From G963556115 sp963678205 (lineage in GTDB: Bacteria; Planctomycetota; SZUA-567), in NCBI GenBank assembly GCA_963678205.1, contig OY782760.1:2170001-2234000 (forward strand): a stretch of DNA of 64,000 nt, given 5' to 3'. This document shows, in pieces, positions 1-9,389 of this stretch. A program made the translations under genes and the position numbers. Below the pieces are notes generated by a model. It did no database searches. It was not told where the DNA came from and worked only from the letters and a program-made list of their open reading frames with translations. Positions within the stretch are counted from its first letter, which is position 1, and each line of letters starts with the position of its first letter.

Positions 1-1139
1 TGCCAGTATTGCTATGGGGACCAAGAGATGAGATGCCTCTTAAAGACGGCTCAAGGCTTCGTGATACTCAGTGTGGCCTTTTCGCCACTGGAAAAGTATT
101 GAGAAGATTCAATTTACCATTTACATATATTCCAAATGATAGGCTTGAAGATGCTAGTTTCGAGCGTGGTGTTAAAAACTTTGTTGCTGCAGCAAATGTT
201 GTTAGAGAAGTAAAAAATACTAGAGTATTACAAATAGCAACTAGACCAGCAGGTTTCTGGACTGTAATGTGTAATGAAGGCGAATTACTCGAGAAATTTG
301 GTATTCAGGTGCACCCTGTAACTCTATCATATATTGTTTCTGAAGTTAGACGCATGAATGAAGATACTTCAAACACAGAGGTTGCTGAAACGATTGAATT
401 TTTGAATGCTAGTATGAAGGTTGAGGTTAATCCAGATGAAGTAAGGAGGGTCGCTGCTCTTAAAGTCGCAATGGAACACGCTGCCAATGATAACGGCTGT
501 AATTCTATAGCTATTCAATGTTGGGACTCTTTGCAACATGAGCTTTCAATTATGCCGTGTGTATGTAATTCGATTCTTACTGATTTGGGCATTCCTGTTG
601 CATGTGAGACTGATATTCATGGAGCAATTTCTGCTGTGCTTGCGCAGGCTGCCACAATGGGGCAGACTTCTCCATTCTTTGCCGATTGGACTGTAAGACA
701 TCCTGATAATGATAATGCTGAACTGCTTCAACATTGTGGCCCATATCCATTGTCCTTAGCAAAAGATAAACCTATCCTTGGTAGACCTTTTGCACTTCCT
801 GGTAAATGTGCTGGTGCAGTATTGTCTGAAATTAAAGGTGGTGAAATGACAATTCTCAGGTTTGATGGAGATCATGGAGAGTATAAACTTCTTGCTGGTA
901 AAGCTAAAGGAATTGACGGTCCTTATATTATGGGTACATATGTTTGGATTGAGGTGGAAGACTGGCTAGCTCTTGAGCGTAAGTTGGTTGAAGGTCCATA
1001 TATTCATCACTGCGTTGGTGTGCATGGTGATTTTGTTCCTGTAGTTTATGAAGCTTGTAAATATATACCCGCACTTGAAATTGACTTGTATGATGCTGAT
1101 GCGCAGAAAAAAATTGATGCATATCTTTATGGAAAATAA
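1..1139 (+). CDS. L-fucose isomerase-like protein (5' end cut by window)
   Basis: The reading frame is already open at the first base, so the N-terminus lies outside the window; the TTG at 9 is only the first possible start inside it. The visible 376 residues resemble the C-terminal two thirds of L-fucose/L-arabinose-type isomerases, with the run LRDTQCGLFATGKVLRRF near the start and a C-terminal domain rich in Gly and His (IHHCVGVHGDF). Family members interconvert aldoses and ketoses in the cytoplasm using a divalent metal. The substrate cannot be read from sequence; with the neighbouring sugar importer a pentose or deoxyhexose is plausible. A strong terminator follows the stop. Confidence 0.75.
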   Translation, partial: PVLLWGPRDEMPLKDGSRLRDTQCGLFATGKVLRRFNLPFTYIPNDRLEDASFERGVKNFVAAANVVREVKNTRVLQIATRPAGFWTVMCNEGELLEKFGIQVHPVTLSYIVSEVRRMNEDTSNTEVAETIEFLNASMKVEVNPDEVRRVAALKVAMEHAANDNGCNSIAIQCWDSLQHELSIMPCVCNSILTDLGIPVACETDIHGAISAVLAQAATMGQTSPFFADWTVRHPDNDNAELLQHCGPYPLSLAKDKPILGRPFALPGKCAGAVLSEIKGGEMTILRFDGDHGEYKLLAGKAKGIDGPYIMGTYVWIEVEDWLALERKLVEGPYIHHCVGVHGDFVPVVYEACKYIPALEIDLYDADAQKKIDAYLYGK

Positions 1140-1209
1140 TACTATATTAAGTAAATAAGCATCATGATAGCCTTCTGGTTTTATAAGTGATTTTTTTTAT
1201 ATTAAAAGT

Positions 1210-1237
1210 AAACCACATAGTGTTGACTATGTGGTTT
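1210..1237. terminator. Rho-independent-type terminator
   Basis: A perfect 11-bp stem (AAACCACATAG/CTATGTGGTTT) with a 6-base loop is followed by TTATTGTT. It lies between the isomerase gene and the converging EF-hand gene and could serve both. Confidence 0.8.
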
Positions 1238-1267
1238 TATTGTTATAACTTATGAAGTTATAGGGGG

Positions 1268-1768
1268 TTAAATTAGGCTCGATATTGACTGGTTAATAGT
1301 AGCGCCTTGTGTTGCCTGTTTCATATACTCCTGAATTTGATTAGAAAATTGCCTGTTTACTACAGGAGACTGTAGTTCAAAATTATTCTTATCATCATTA
1401 TTTGAAGAACTAGATGATGAATTCATAATGCCCATTATTGCCTGAAAATTTTGCGACATAAGTTCATTTAGCATTGAAGAAGTATTATCTTCATTATTTG
1501 AAGTTACATTCTTTTGAGTAGATTCAAGAGCTTGCCTCATTTCTTCTGCTGTTACTTCACCATCGCCGTTGAGGTCAAACTGACTAAAGGCATCTCCTGC
1601 GCTTCCCTTATTCATAGAAGCACCAAGTGCAGCAAATTCAGATTTGTCAAGACCACCACTACCATCAACATCGCTTGAGGCTAACATTTTATTGGTATCA
1701 GGTTTTGACTGATTTTGTGAATTTATATTTGGATACGAAAAACTATTTGAGACCGCACCTATGCTCAT
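1268..1768 (-). CDS. EF-hand calcium-binding protein
   Basis: A 166-residue protein with two EF-hand loops: DVDGSGGLDKSEF at about residues 33-45 and DLNGDGEVTAEEM at about 64-76. Both keep the acidic residues at positions 1, 3, 5 and 12 and the central Gly, so calcium binding is likely. The N-terminus is Ser/Asn-rich, no signal peptide is visible, and the C-terminal half is low-complexity (Ser, Asn, Gln). A good ribosome site (GAGGAG) sits 7 bases before the ATG. It is a single-gene unit converging on the isomerase. Its role is unknown; short EF-hand proteins like this are often regulatory or surface-associated. Confidence 0.8.
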   Translation of the reverse strand: MSIGAVSNSFSYPNINSQNQSKPDTNKMLASSDVDGSGGLDKSEFAALGASMNKGSAGDAFSQFDLNGDGEVTAEEMRQALESTQKNVTSNNEDNTSSMLNELMSQNFQAIMGIMNSSSSSSNNDDKNNFELQSPVVNRQFSNQIQEYMKQATQGATINQSISSLI

Positions 1769-1991
1769 AATTATTTCTCCTCAATACTATGCCAATAGTA
1801 AGGTAGCAACGTAGTGAACAACAAATTGCTCACATGCTTTTATACGATAGAGAGAGAATATTCCTTTCAAAAATAATAATATCTTGGCTATATTTTTTAC
1901 ATAATTAGTGCAAATATTTTTGTTGAAGTTCTTTATGTGTATTAATGAATACTTATATTAGTTGAAGTTTTGCCAAAAATGTAGATTAATT

Positions 1992-2999
1992 TTATTTTGC
2001 AAACCTGTCAGTAAATGTGTGGTCAAGTATAATTTTTTGTCTTAAATTTAAGTTGGACTTATTATTTTGAATTTTATTAATTAACAATTCAGTTGCTAGG
2101 ACGGCAATATCACCCGTCGGTTGTTTTATTGCTGAAATTGGGGGTCTAAGAAAATCAAACCACTTATTATCATCATAAGCAATAATTAGTAAATCTTCTG
2201 GAATTTTGACACCAATTTCCTCAGCGATAGAGAGAAGCTCAAAACAAATATTACTTGAAGAACAGAGTATTGCATCTTTTTTAGGTGTACGTAAAAGGAA
2301 GTCCTTGTACAAATCATCATTATTATCAACCAGTGCTTTGTATTCTCGTGTAAGACAGCAATGTTCATGGTGAAGACCAGCCTCATGAAGTGCAACTTCG
2401 AACCCTTTTTGACGTTCCTTGGCAGTGTAATTTGAGTTGTTAAACCCAATGTAGCCTAAATTTTTTGCACCATGATTTATAAAATATTTTGTGGCTTCAT
2501 AAGCACTTTTAAAATTATCAATACCAACAAAGTCGTAATTACAATTTTCTAGATCACGATCAATAAGTACTATGGGAATTTTGCAGTCTTGCCAGTAAGA
2601 AAGTGTAGATTGACAGTTTGTTGGGGCAAGAATAACTCCCTGTACATTATTTTCGATAAACATTTCAAGACACTGCTGCTCTTTTTTCTCATCTTCTGCA
2701 GATTCATAGAATACCGCATTGTAGCCATTTTCTAAGGCAATATCAGCAATATCTCTTGCTACTTCTACGAAAAAGTCAACTCGTATATCTGAAATTACAA
2801 AACCAATTGTCTTTCCAGTGTTCTTTTTCTGAGAACCTTGTGTATTAGTGTAGCCTAGTTCAGCTATAGTTTTTTGAATTATTTTTCTTGTTGTTTCGTC
2901 TACATGACGTGTCTTGTTGATAACGTGTGAAATTGTTGTTATCGAAAATCCAGACTTTGCTGAAATATCCTGTAGTGTGATTTTCTTCTTTGGAGCCAT
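1992..2999 (-). CDS. LacI-family transcriptional regulator
   Basis: A 335-residue protein of normal family length. The N-terminal helix-turn-helix (ITLQDISAKSGFSITTISHVI) is followed by the hinge helix region and a periplasmic-binding-protein-like effector domain from about residue 60 (GKTIGFVISDIRVDFF, then the conserved VILIDRD region). It is transcribed divergently from the ABC sugar importer at 3.5-7.1 kb and is its obvious candidate repressor, with the imported sugar or a derivative as effector. TTGCGCAA palindromes in the shared intergenic region are candidate operators. Start supported by a GGAAG ribosome site. Confidence 0.9.
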   Translation of the reverse strand: MAPKKKITLQDISAKSGFSITTISHVINKTRHVDETTRKIIQKTIAELGYTNTQGSQKKNTGKTIGFVISDIRVDFFVEVARDIADIALENGYNAVFYESAEDEKKEQQCLEMFIENNVQGVILAPTNCQSTLSYWQDCKIPIVLIDRDLENCNYDFVGIDNFKSAYEATKYFINHGAKNLGYIGFNNSNYTAKERQKGFEVALHEAGLHHEHCCLTREYKALVDNNDDLYKDFLLRTPKKDAILCSSSNICFELLSIAEEIGVKIPEDLLIIAYDDNKWFDFLRPPISAIKQPTGDIAVLATELLINKIQNNKSNLNLRQKIILDHTFTDRFAK

Positions 3000-3059
3000 T
3001 ATATTCTTCCGTCAAAAATATTAAATAGTAAAAATTTAGCTGTATAACTAAGAGAAAAA

Positions 3060-3380
3060 TTGCGCAAAAAATAAATTGTTTTTGCAAATGTAATATTATT
3101 ATAGCAGTTATGGTAATTTATATCAAGTAAAGAATAGGTATATAATGGGTTTTAGAGAAAAAATTATTGAATTAAATCACAAAATATGCAGTGTAATATG
3201 ATAAATTTAGTAATACAGTATTTTATGGTTATACATGATTTTAACTTACTTTAGAAATGAAATTACTTACTTGCTTAAGCTTTTTGTAGAAGAAAATAGT
3301 TGTAATTACTTAAATTTTTTTGTCTGTTTTATGAAGATGTTTTGTTTTTTTTGCGCGATGTTTTAGTAAAAATTGCGCAA
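3060..3380. promoter_or_regulatory. Divergent control region with TTGCGCAA operators
   Basis: The 494-base gap between the LacI gene and the binding-protein gene contains two exact TTGCGCAA palindromes (3060-3067 and 3373-3380), both followed by a run of A, and a near copy TTGCGCGA at 3351. One exact copy lies near each gene's start, as expected for a LacI-family protein repressing both genes, perhaps by looping. Regulation is inferred from position only; the remainder is very AT-rich with no gene. Confidence 0.45.
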
Positions 3381-3493
3381 AAAAAATTGACTAAGAAGTT
3401 TTGTATTGTAATCTATATTTGTTGAATGTGTCAACAGAGGTTTATATTTCTCTGTTGTTTTATTTGTTGCTGTTTAATTTTGGAGATACTCTT

Positions 3494-4417
3494 ATGTTGA
3501 AAAAAATCGTATCACTATGTATGTTGTCCCTTGCAATTGCTTGTTTTGCTCTGCCTTCTGCAAAAGCTGAAGATAAGGATGGTAAGCTAACAATTGGTAT
3601 TTCATTCCAGGAAATGAATAATCCTTATTTTGTTGTTATGCATGAAGCAGCAAAGGACGCTGCAAAACAATTGGGTGCTGAGTTAATTGTTACTGATGCT
3701 CGTCATGATGTTAGTAAACAGATCAGTGATATTGAAGATATGATTCAAAAAGGTATTGATATTCTTATTCTCAATCCCACTGATTCAGTTGGTGTTCAGG
3801 GAGCAGTTGAGTCTGCAAAAGAAGCAGGCGTTATTGTAACTTGTGTTGATGCGCAGGCTGAAGGTCCAATTGATGCTTTTGTCGGATCAAAAAACTATGA
3901 TGCTGGTGTTTTAGCTGGTGAATACCTTGTTAAGCTTCTAGGCGGTAAAGGAAATGTTGCAATTCTTGATGGTATTCCTGTAGTTCCTATTCTTGAAAGA
4001 GTAAAGGGTTTTAAGGATGCTGTTGCAAAAGCTCCAGGTATTAAAATTGTAGATATTCAGAATGGTAAACAGGAAAGAAGTGTTGCTCTTTCAGTAGTTG
4101 AAAATATGATTCAGGCTCACCCAGATCTTAATGGTATATTCAGTGTTAACGATACTGGTTCTTATGGTGCTTTGGCTGCTATTGAAGCATCAGGAAAAGA
4201 CATTAAACTTGTGAGTGTTGACGGTGCACCTGAAGCAATTAAAAATATCCAAGAAGGCACAGCATTTAAAGCAACGAGTGCACAGTTCCCAAGAGATCAG
4301 ATTCGCATTGGTATTGCAATTGCTCTTGCAAAGTACTGGGGTGCTCATATTCCAAAGGTTATTCCGGTTGATGTTGAGTTAATTACAAAAGACAATGCTA
4401 AGGGATTTAGTTGGTAA
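3494..4417 (+). CDS. Sugar ABC transporter periplasmic binding protein
   Basis: A 308-residue RbsB-type binding protein. A clear Sec signal peptide (MLKKIVSLCMLSLAIACF, cleavage after AKA) opens the chosen start at 3494, which has a GGAG site 8 bases upstream; the longer frame upstream lacks both. The mature domain is Peripla_BP_4-like, with the usual early stretch (LTIGISFQEMNNPYF) and the DG repeat near the C-terminal hinge (LVSVDGAPEAI). It captures a monosaccharide or polyol for the ATPase and permease downstream. A strong hairpin follows the gene. The exact ligand is not predictable. Confidence 0.9.
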   Translation: MLKKIVSLCMLSLAIACFALPSAKAEDKDGKLTIGISFQEMNNPYFVVMHEAAKDAAKQLGAELIVTDARHDVSKQISDIEDMIQKGIDILILNPTDSVGVQGAVESAKEAGVIVTCVDAQAEGPIDAFVGSKNYDAGVLAGEYLVKLLGGKGNVAILDGIPVVPILERVKGFKDAVAKAPGIKIVDIQNGKQERSVALSVVENMIQAHPDLNGIFSVNDTGSYGALAAIEASGKDIKLVSVDGAPEAIKNIQEGTAFKATSAQFPRDQIRIGIAIALAKYWGAHIPKVIPVDVELITKDNAKGFSW

Positions 4418-4452
4418 GTCATTTCTGAATAAGTAAACATAATTTTGGTTTA

Positions 4453-4497
4453 TTATTAAAGGTCAAATTTGGGCGTCTGTGATTTGACCTTTAATAA
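4453..4497 (+). terminator. Hairpin between binding-protein and ATPase genes
   Basis: A 16-bp perfect stem (core AAAGGTCAAAT/ATTTGACCTTT) with a 13-base loop, in the 143-base gap. It lacks a long T-run, so partial read-through or 3'-end protection of the binding-protein message is more likely than full termination. Confidence 0.65.
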
Positions 4498-4560
4498 ACT
4501 TAATTATAATTTTATCTACAATCGCTAGAAATTCTGAAAGTAAGATTTAGAGGAATAATA

Positions 4561-6090
4561 ATGGATGAGAATTGTCTCCTTGAGCTTAAAGGTATCTCTA
4601 AAACCTTTAGTGGGGTAAATGCACTACAGAAGGTAGACTTGAAAATTAAGGCTGGTAAGATACATGCGTTGGCTGGAGAAAATGGTGCTGGTAAATCTAC
4701 TCTAATGAAAATTATTGTAGGGGTATATCAACCAGATGAGAATTGTGGGGAAATGAAATTTGAGGGTAAGATTGTTCAGCATGCTTCACCACAAAATGCT
4801 CAGGATCTTGGTATAGGTATCATCTACCAAGAATTTAGCTTGATCCCACATATGACAGTATACGAAAATATTTTTCTTGGAAGAGAATTAAGAAAGAAAA
4901 ATGGACTTTTAGATAAAAAAGCAATGAGAAAAAAAGCTATAGAATTACTATCACATTTGGGTATTGATATTGATCCTAATGCGAAAATAGTAGAACTCAG
5001 TATAGCCCAACAGCAGTTTGTTGAAATTGCAAAGGCAATTAGCCTCAAGGTTAAAGTTCTTATTCTTGATGAGCCAACAGCTCCACTTACACCTGTAGAA
5101 GTTGAGAACTTGTTTAGACTTATGAAGGAGCTAAGAAATAAAGGTGTAGGGATGGTTTTTATTTCTCATCATCTTGAAGAAATTTTTGAAATTGCTGATG
5201 AAGTAACTTGTTTACGTGATGGACAGACTGTTGGCTATAAAACTATTGAAGATCTTGATATTAAAGAGCTCATTAGAATGATGGTAGGTCGTGATGTTTC
5301 ACAAACGTTTCCTGTTAACGATGTGGCTATTGACTATACCTCAAGACCATTGTTGAGTATTAAAGAGCTGCAAAGAACAAACCATACACCCAAAGTAAGT
5401 TTTGATTTATTTCCTTGTGAAATTCTAGGTGTCGCAGGGCTTGTTGGTGCTGGGCGTAGTGAGCTTGTAAAAGCGTTGACTGGTGCTGATAGCTCAGTGG
5501 TGAAAGTCATCGAAATGAATGGTGAAACAATTAAAGTTAAAAATCCCAAAGATGCTCTCGATCTTGGAATTGGTTTGTTACCTGAAGATAGAAAAACACA
5601 AGGTCTTATCCTTGATTTTAGCGTGGAATATAATGTTGTTATTAATACTTTAAAAGAATCGCTTAATAATATTCATACAATAAGAAAGCGGTCACTGTCT
5701 GTAAGAACCAAAAAGCAAATTGATGCTCTAGGTATTAAAACTCCTTCAGAAAGAACTATTGTTAAGAACTTATCTGGAGGTAACCAACAGAAGGTTGTTA
5801 TAGCTAAGTGGCTAAGTACAAAATGTAAAATTTTAATTTTTGATGAGCCGACTAGAGGAATTGATGTTGGGGCGAAAGCTGAAATTTATGAATTAATGCG
5901 CAGACTTACAAGGAAGGGAATGGGAATTATTATGATATCTTCTGAGTTGCCTGAAGTTGTTGGGATTAGTGATAGAGTATTAGTAATGCGTAAGGATAAT
6001 ATTGTTGCAACATTAACAAAAGACGAAATTACACCGGATAGAATTATGGAATATGCAGCTGGAGCTAAAGGAGGAAATAATGCACAATAG
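4561..6090 (+). CDS. Sugar ABC transporter ATPase (RbsA/MglA type, double domain)
   Basis: A 509-residue tandem ATPase as in ribose and galactose importers. The first domain has Walker A GENGAGKST, the signature-region variant LSIAQQQFVEIAKAI, Walker B LILDEPTAPL and the H-loop FISHHLEE. The second has the degenerate Walker A typical of the family (GAGRSELVKAL), the signature LSGGNQQKV and Walker B IFDEPTRGIDVG. It drives import through the permease whose start codon overlaps its end. Together with 3494-4417 and 6080-7063 it forms one operon. Confidence 0.95.
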   Translation: MDENCLLELKGISKTFSGVNALQKVDLKIKAGKIHALAGENGAGKSTLMKIIVGVYQPDENCGEMKFEGKIVQHASPQNAQDLGIGIIYQEFSLIPHMTVYENIFLGRELRKKNGLLDKKAMRKKAIELLSHLGIDIDPNAKIVELSIAQQQFVEIAKAISLKVKVLILDEPTAPLTPVEVENLFRLMKELRNKGVGMVFISHHLEEIFEIADEVTCLRDGQTVGYKTIEDLDIKELIRMMVGRDVSQTFPVNDVAIDYTSRPLLSIKELQRTNHTPKVSFDLFPCEILGVAGLVGAGRSELVKALTGADSSVVKVIEMNGETIKVKNPKDALDLGIGLLPEDRKTQGLILDFSVEYNVVINTLKESLNNIHTIRKRSLSVRTKKQIDALGIKTPSERTIVKNLSGGNQQKVVIAKWLSTKCKILIFDEPTRGIDVGAKAEIYELMRRLTRKGMGIIMISSELPEVVGISDRVLVMRKDNIVATLTKDEITPDRIMEYAAGAKGGNNAQ

Positions 6091-7063
6091 TGAAGTTAGT
6101 AATGGGATGAAGTTTAATCGAGAAAAATTCGTGCATTATATTACTTCAAGGCCAGAATTGCTTTCTCTATGTGGTTTTGTGATATTATGTATATTTATGA
6201 CAATCGTATCTGACCGCTTTTTATCAATGAATAATATAACTAATATTGCTCGTCAAGTATCAATTAATGCAATTATCGCTTCTGGTTTAACAATGGTTAT
6301 TCTTACAGGAGGTATTGATCTCTCAGTTGGTGCTGTAATGGCGTTGAGTGGAACCTTTGTTGCCGGTGCAATGCTAAACGGTGTCTCACCAATATTTGCT
6401 GTGTGTATTGGGTTAGCAGTTGGTATTTGTGCAGGTTTTATTAATGGTTTTTTAGTCGCTTATGCTCATATGCCTGCTTTTATTGTTACACTTGCAATGA
6501 TGGAGGTTCCTAGAGGGATTGCATTACTATATACGGGAGGTTATCCGTTAAGCGGTCTTCCTAAATCTTTTTCAATTCTTGGTCGTGGTGAGGTGCTAGG
6601 GTTGCAGACTCCAATTCTTGTAATGTTTATAGTCTATATATTTGTATATATTATATTGAATCATTTGCCGTTTGGGCGCTATGTATATGCAATAGGTGGT
6701 AATGAGGAATCTGTACGTCTGTCTGGCATTAAAGTTAATAAATATAAGATGATGGTATACGCAATGTCTGGACTTACCGCTTCAATAAGTGGTGTTGTGC
6801 TTTCGAGTAGATTGATGAGTGGTCAGCCTAATTCTGGTGTTGGTTTTGAATTAGATGCCATTGCTGCTGTTATATTGGGAGGCACTGATATTGCTGGTGG
6901 TAAAGGGCATATTGTAGGTACTCTTATTGGTGCATTAATTCTTGGGGTGTTAAATAATGGTCTGAATTTAATGGGGGTCTCACCATATTCACAGAAAGTC
7001 TTAAAGGGTGCAATAATTATTCTTGCCATTTATATTAGTTCATCCAGACAAAAAAAGCAGTAA
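6080..7063 (+). CDS. Sugar ABC transporter permease (RbsC type)
   Basis: A 327-residue inner-membrane protein of the BPD_transp_2 family with about eight to ten hydrophobic segments. The family motif GGIDLSVGAVMALSG is near residue 80 and the EAA-like loop GGTDIAGGKGHIVG near residue 270. The start at 6080 is preceded by GGAGGAAATA and overlaps the ATPase gene by 11 bases, so translation is probably coupled; an in-frame start 27 bases earlier has no ribosome site. Confidence 0.93.
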   Translation: MHNSEVSNGMKFNREKFVHYITSRPELLSLCGFVILCIFMTIVSDRFLSMNNITNIARQVSINAIIASGLTMVILTGGIDLSVGAVMALSGTFVAGAMLNGVSPIFAVCIGLAVGICAGFINGFLVAYAHMPAFIVTLAMMEVPRGIALLYTGGYPLSGLPKSFSILGRGEVLGLQTPILVMFIVYIFVYIILNHLPFGRYVYAIGGNEESVRLSGIKVNKYKMMVYAMSGLTASISGVVLSSRLMSGQPNSGVGFELDAIAAVILGGTDIAGGKGHIVGTLIGALILGVLNNGLNLMGVSPYSQKVLKGAIIILAIYISSSRQKKQ

Positions 7064-7310
7064 AGAAATAACACCAAGTTATAACTCACATATTTGATAA
7101 TTGTGTATTCTAAATCAGTACACATGATGTGGGTGCACATACAATTTTTCTGAGGAAATAAACGGAAATGTCTCAACTATCAGTCAGTATTTCAGGACCT
7201 AATGTGAATTTAATTTAGAATTTTGAGGTCATGATTATAGTCGTATTAATTTATAAGCTTTAAAGCTATTTTATAAAAATTTTTAATATTATATCAGTAA
7301 AGGAAACAAA

Positions 7311-8387
7311 ATGAGTAATTTACCAGATAAAATGCAGGCAGTAATATGTCATGGACCAAAAGATTATAAATTGGAAGAAATTGATCGACCTGTAGCAGGA
7401 AAGAATGAATTAATAATTAAAATTATAGGTAGTGGTATCTGTGCAGGTGATGTAAAAGCCGCAGCTGGAGCGAATATGTTTTGGGGTGGGGATGATCCTT
7501 GGCTTAAGGCGCCTGTTATACCCGGTCATGAGTTTTTTGGCCGAGTTGTTGAGATAGGTGAGGGAGCAGCAGAACATCATAATGTCGGAATGGGAGATTT
7601 GATTCTATGTGAACAGATTCTACCTTGCAATAAATGTCGTTTTTGTAAGAGTGGCAACTACTGGATGTGTGAGGTGCATAATATCTTTGGTTTTCAAAAA
7701 AATGTAGCTGAAGGTGGCATGGCAGAATATATGCGCTTCCCTGAAAATTCAATAGTACATAAAATACCTGAAGACTTAAATCTTAAAGAGGCAGCACTTG
7801 TTGAACCTATGGCATGTGCAATTCATACAGTGCGAAGAGGTGATATTGATTTAGATGATGTTGTTGTCTTGGCTGGTGCTGGTCCACTAGGTCTTTGCAT
7901 GACTCAGATAATTAAATTGAAAACTCCTAAGAAATTTATAGTTCTTGATGCAGATGATAGCAGATTGGAATTAGCCAAGAAGTTGGGTGCTGATATTACA
8001 ATAAATCCAACTAAGGTAGATGCTGTTAAGGAAATTAAAGCGATGACCGACGGTTACGGGTGTGATGTGTATATTGAAGCAACAGGTTCACCTGTTGGTG
8101 TAACTCAAGGTTTAGAGATGATCAGAAAGCTTGGCCGGTTTGTAGAATTTAGTGTTTTCGGTAAAGAAACTACTGCTGACTGGTCTGTTATTGGTGATAG
8201 AAAAGAAATTGAAATTCGTGGTGCACATCTTGGACCGTATTCTTATACAGTTGCGATTGATTTGTTTCAAAGAAAGCTTATTAGTGCAGAGGAAATTGTC
8301 ACTCACGAGTTCCCTCTTTCTGAATTTGATGAAGCATTTGCTGTTGCTTCAACAACTGAATCAATTAAAGTTGTTCTTGTACCTTAG
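7311..8387 (+). CDS. Zinc-dependent alcohol/polyol dehydrogenase (MDR family)
   Basis: A 358-residue medium-chain dehydrogenase. Catalytic zinc residues appear in SGICAGDVKA and PGHEFFG; the four structural-zinc cysteines are in CNKCRFCKSGNYWMC. The Rossmann motif is VVLAGAGPLGLCM, with an acidic residue after the second strand (VLDADD) that favours NAD. Family members oxidise secondary alcohols of sugars and polyols to ketoses. It starts 247 bases after the importer operon and heads a set of catabolic genes (HAD protein, SDR, second dehydrogenase), so it may act on the imported substrate. Confidence 0.88.
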   Translation: MSNLPDKMQAVICHGPKDYKLEEIDRPVAGKNELIIKIIGSGICAGDVKAAAGANMFWGGDDPWLKAPVIPGHEFFGRVVEIGEGAAEHHNVGMGDLILCEQILPCNKCRFCKSGNYWMCEVHNIFGFQKNVAEGGMAEYMRFPENSIVHKIPEDLNLKEAALVEPMACAIHTVRRGDIDLDDVVVLAGAGPLGLCMTQIIKLKTPKKFIVLDADDSRLELAKKLGADITINPTKVDAVKEIKAMTDGYGCDVYIEATGSPVGVTQGLEMIRKLGRFVEFSVFGKETTADWSVIGDRKEIEIRGAHLGPYSYTVAIDLFQRKLISAEEIVTHEFPLSEFDEAFAVASTTESIKVVLVP

Positions 8388-8620
8388 TAATTGACAAAAT
8401 ATATTTGAAGACATGAGTGGGGTAATAGGAGTAAATATTGGCATATAGGGTACAAAAACATTACTTGCCGATATTGAGAATAGGATTGCTGATAGTTTGT
8501 ATACTTGGTTATATACCTAGCCGATTAGATTGTTAAGGGTACAACAGCACCTTTTAAATGTTTTGGTAAAAATAATACTCAGCAAAGGAAATCCTTACGG
8601 TATAAAATTAAGGAAATTAA

Positions 8621-9292
8621 ATGAACGATAAAGCAGTAATATTTGGTATGGATGGGGTTCTTATTGACAGTTGGGAAATACACTATCAGTCGTGGATTGT
8701 CAGTAGCAGAAAGTATGGCTTTAAAGTCAATAGACAAAAGTTTGGTACCCATTTTGGTCAGACTTGTGAGTCATTTGCAAAAAACTTATGTGAAGAACAT
8801 GGCGTACAATTAAATAAGAGTGAGATTGAGAAGTGGTTTGAAGTGAAAGATGAATACTATAGAGATAGTTTTAAAGCTGGATTTCAAGAGAATACAAGTG
8901 TAACAAGAATTTTAGATGATTTAAAATCAAGTGGTTTTAAAACAATTATAGGTTCATCTGCTCCTAAAAAGAATATCCAAGCTCTTATTGATATTATGCC
9001 GCGTGGAGACCAATTACAGTGTTTTATTAGTGCTGAAGATGTTTGTCAAAGCAAGCCAAATCCTGAAGTCTTTTTGAAAGCAGCAGAAAAGATTGGAATT
9101 CATTCTAATAAATGTGCTGTTATCGAAGATAGTGTACATGGATTAATAGCAGCAAAGAGTGCAGGAATGGTGGCTATTGGTATTACGGGTACATTTGATG
9201 GCTATGTTTTAGCTGATTATGCAGATCGTGTTGTTGATAGTTTAGATGAGTTAAATAGCGATGTAATAATTAAATTGATCAATCATATATAG
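8621..9292 (+). CDS. HAD-superfamily phosphatase/phosphoglucomutase-like protein lacking the nucleophile Asp
   Basis: A 223-residue member of the beta-phosphoglucomutase-like HAD group (cap domain after motif I). Motif II (IIGSSAPKKN), motif III Lys (SKPNPEVF) and motif IV acids (VIEDSVHGL) are present. In motif I, however, the expected DxDG reads GMDGVLIDS: the first Asp, which forms the phospho-aspartyl intermediate, is Gly9 (codon GGT, one base from GAT), while the second Asp is kept. If real, hydrolysis by the usual mechanism is impossible. It sits between a polyol dehydrogenase and an SDR; a working homologue would dephosphorylate a sugar phosphate. Start supported by AAGGAAA. Confidence 0.85.
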   Translation: MNDKAVIFGMDGVLIDSWEIHYQSWIVSSRKYGFKVNRQKFGTHFGQTCESFAKNLCEEHGVQLNKSEIEKWFEVKDEYYRDSFKAGFQENTSVTRILDDLKSSGFKTIIGSSAPKKNIQALIDIMPRGDQLQCFISAEDVCQSKPNPEVFLKAAEKIGIHSNKCAVIEDSVHGLIAAKSAGMVAIGITGTFDGYVLADYADRVVDSLDELNSDVIIKLINHI

Positions 9293-9389
9293 TATATTTT
9301 TAGTTTATTATAGTATTGTATTTGTATAAAAATTTTGATTTAAAAATATAAAAGTACAGTATAGGGCATTATATTATAAGGAAATAGTT

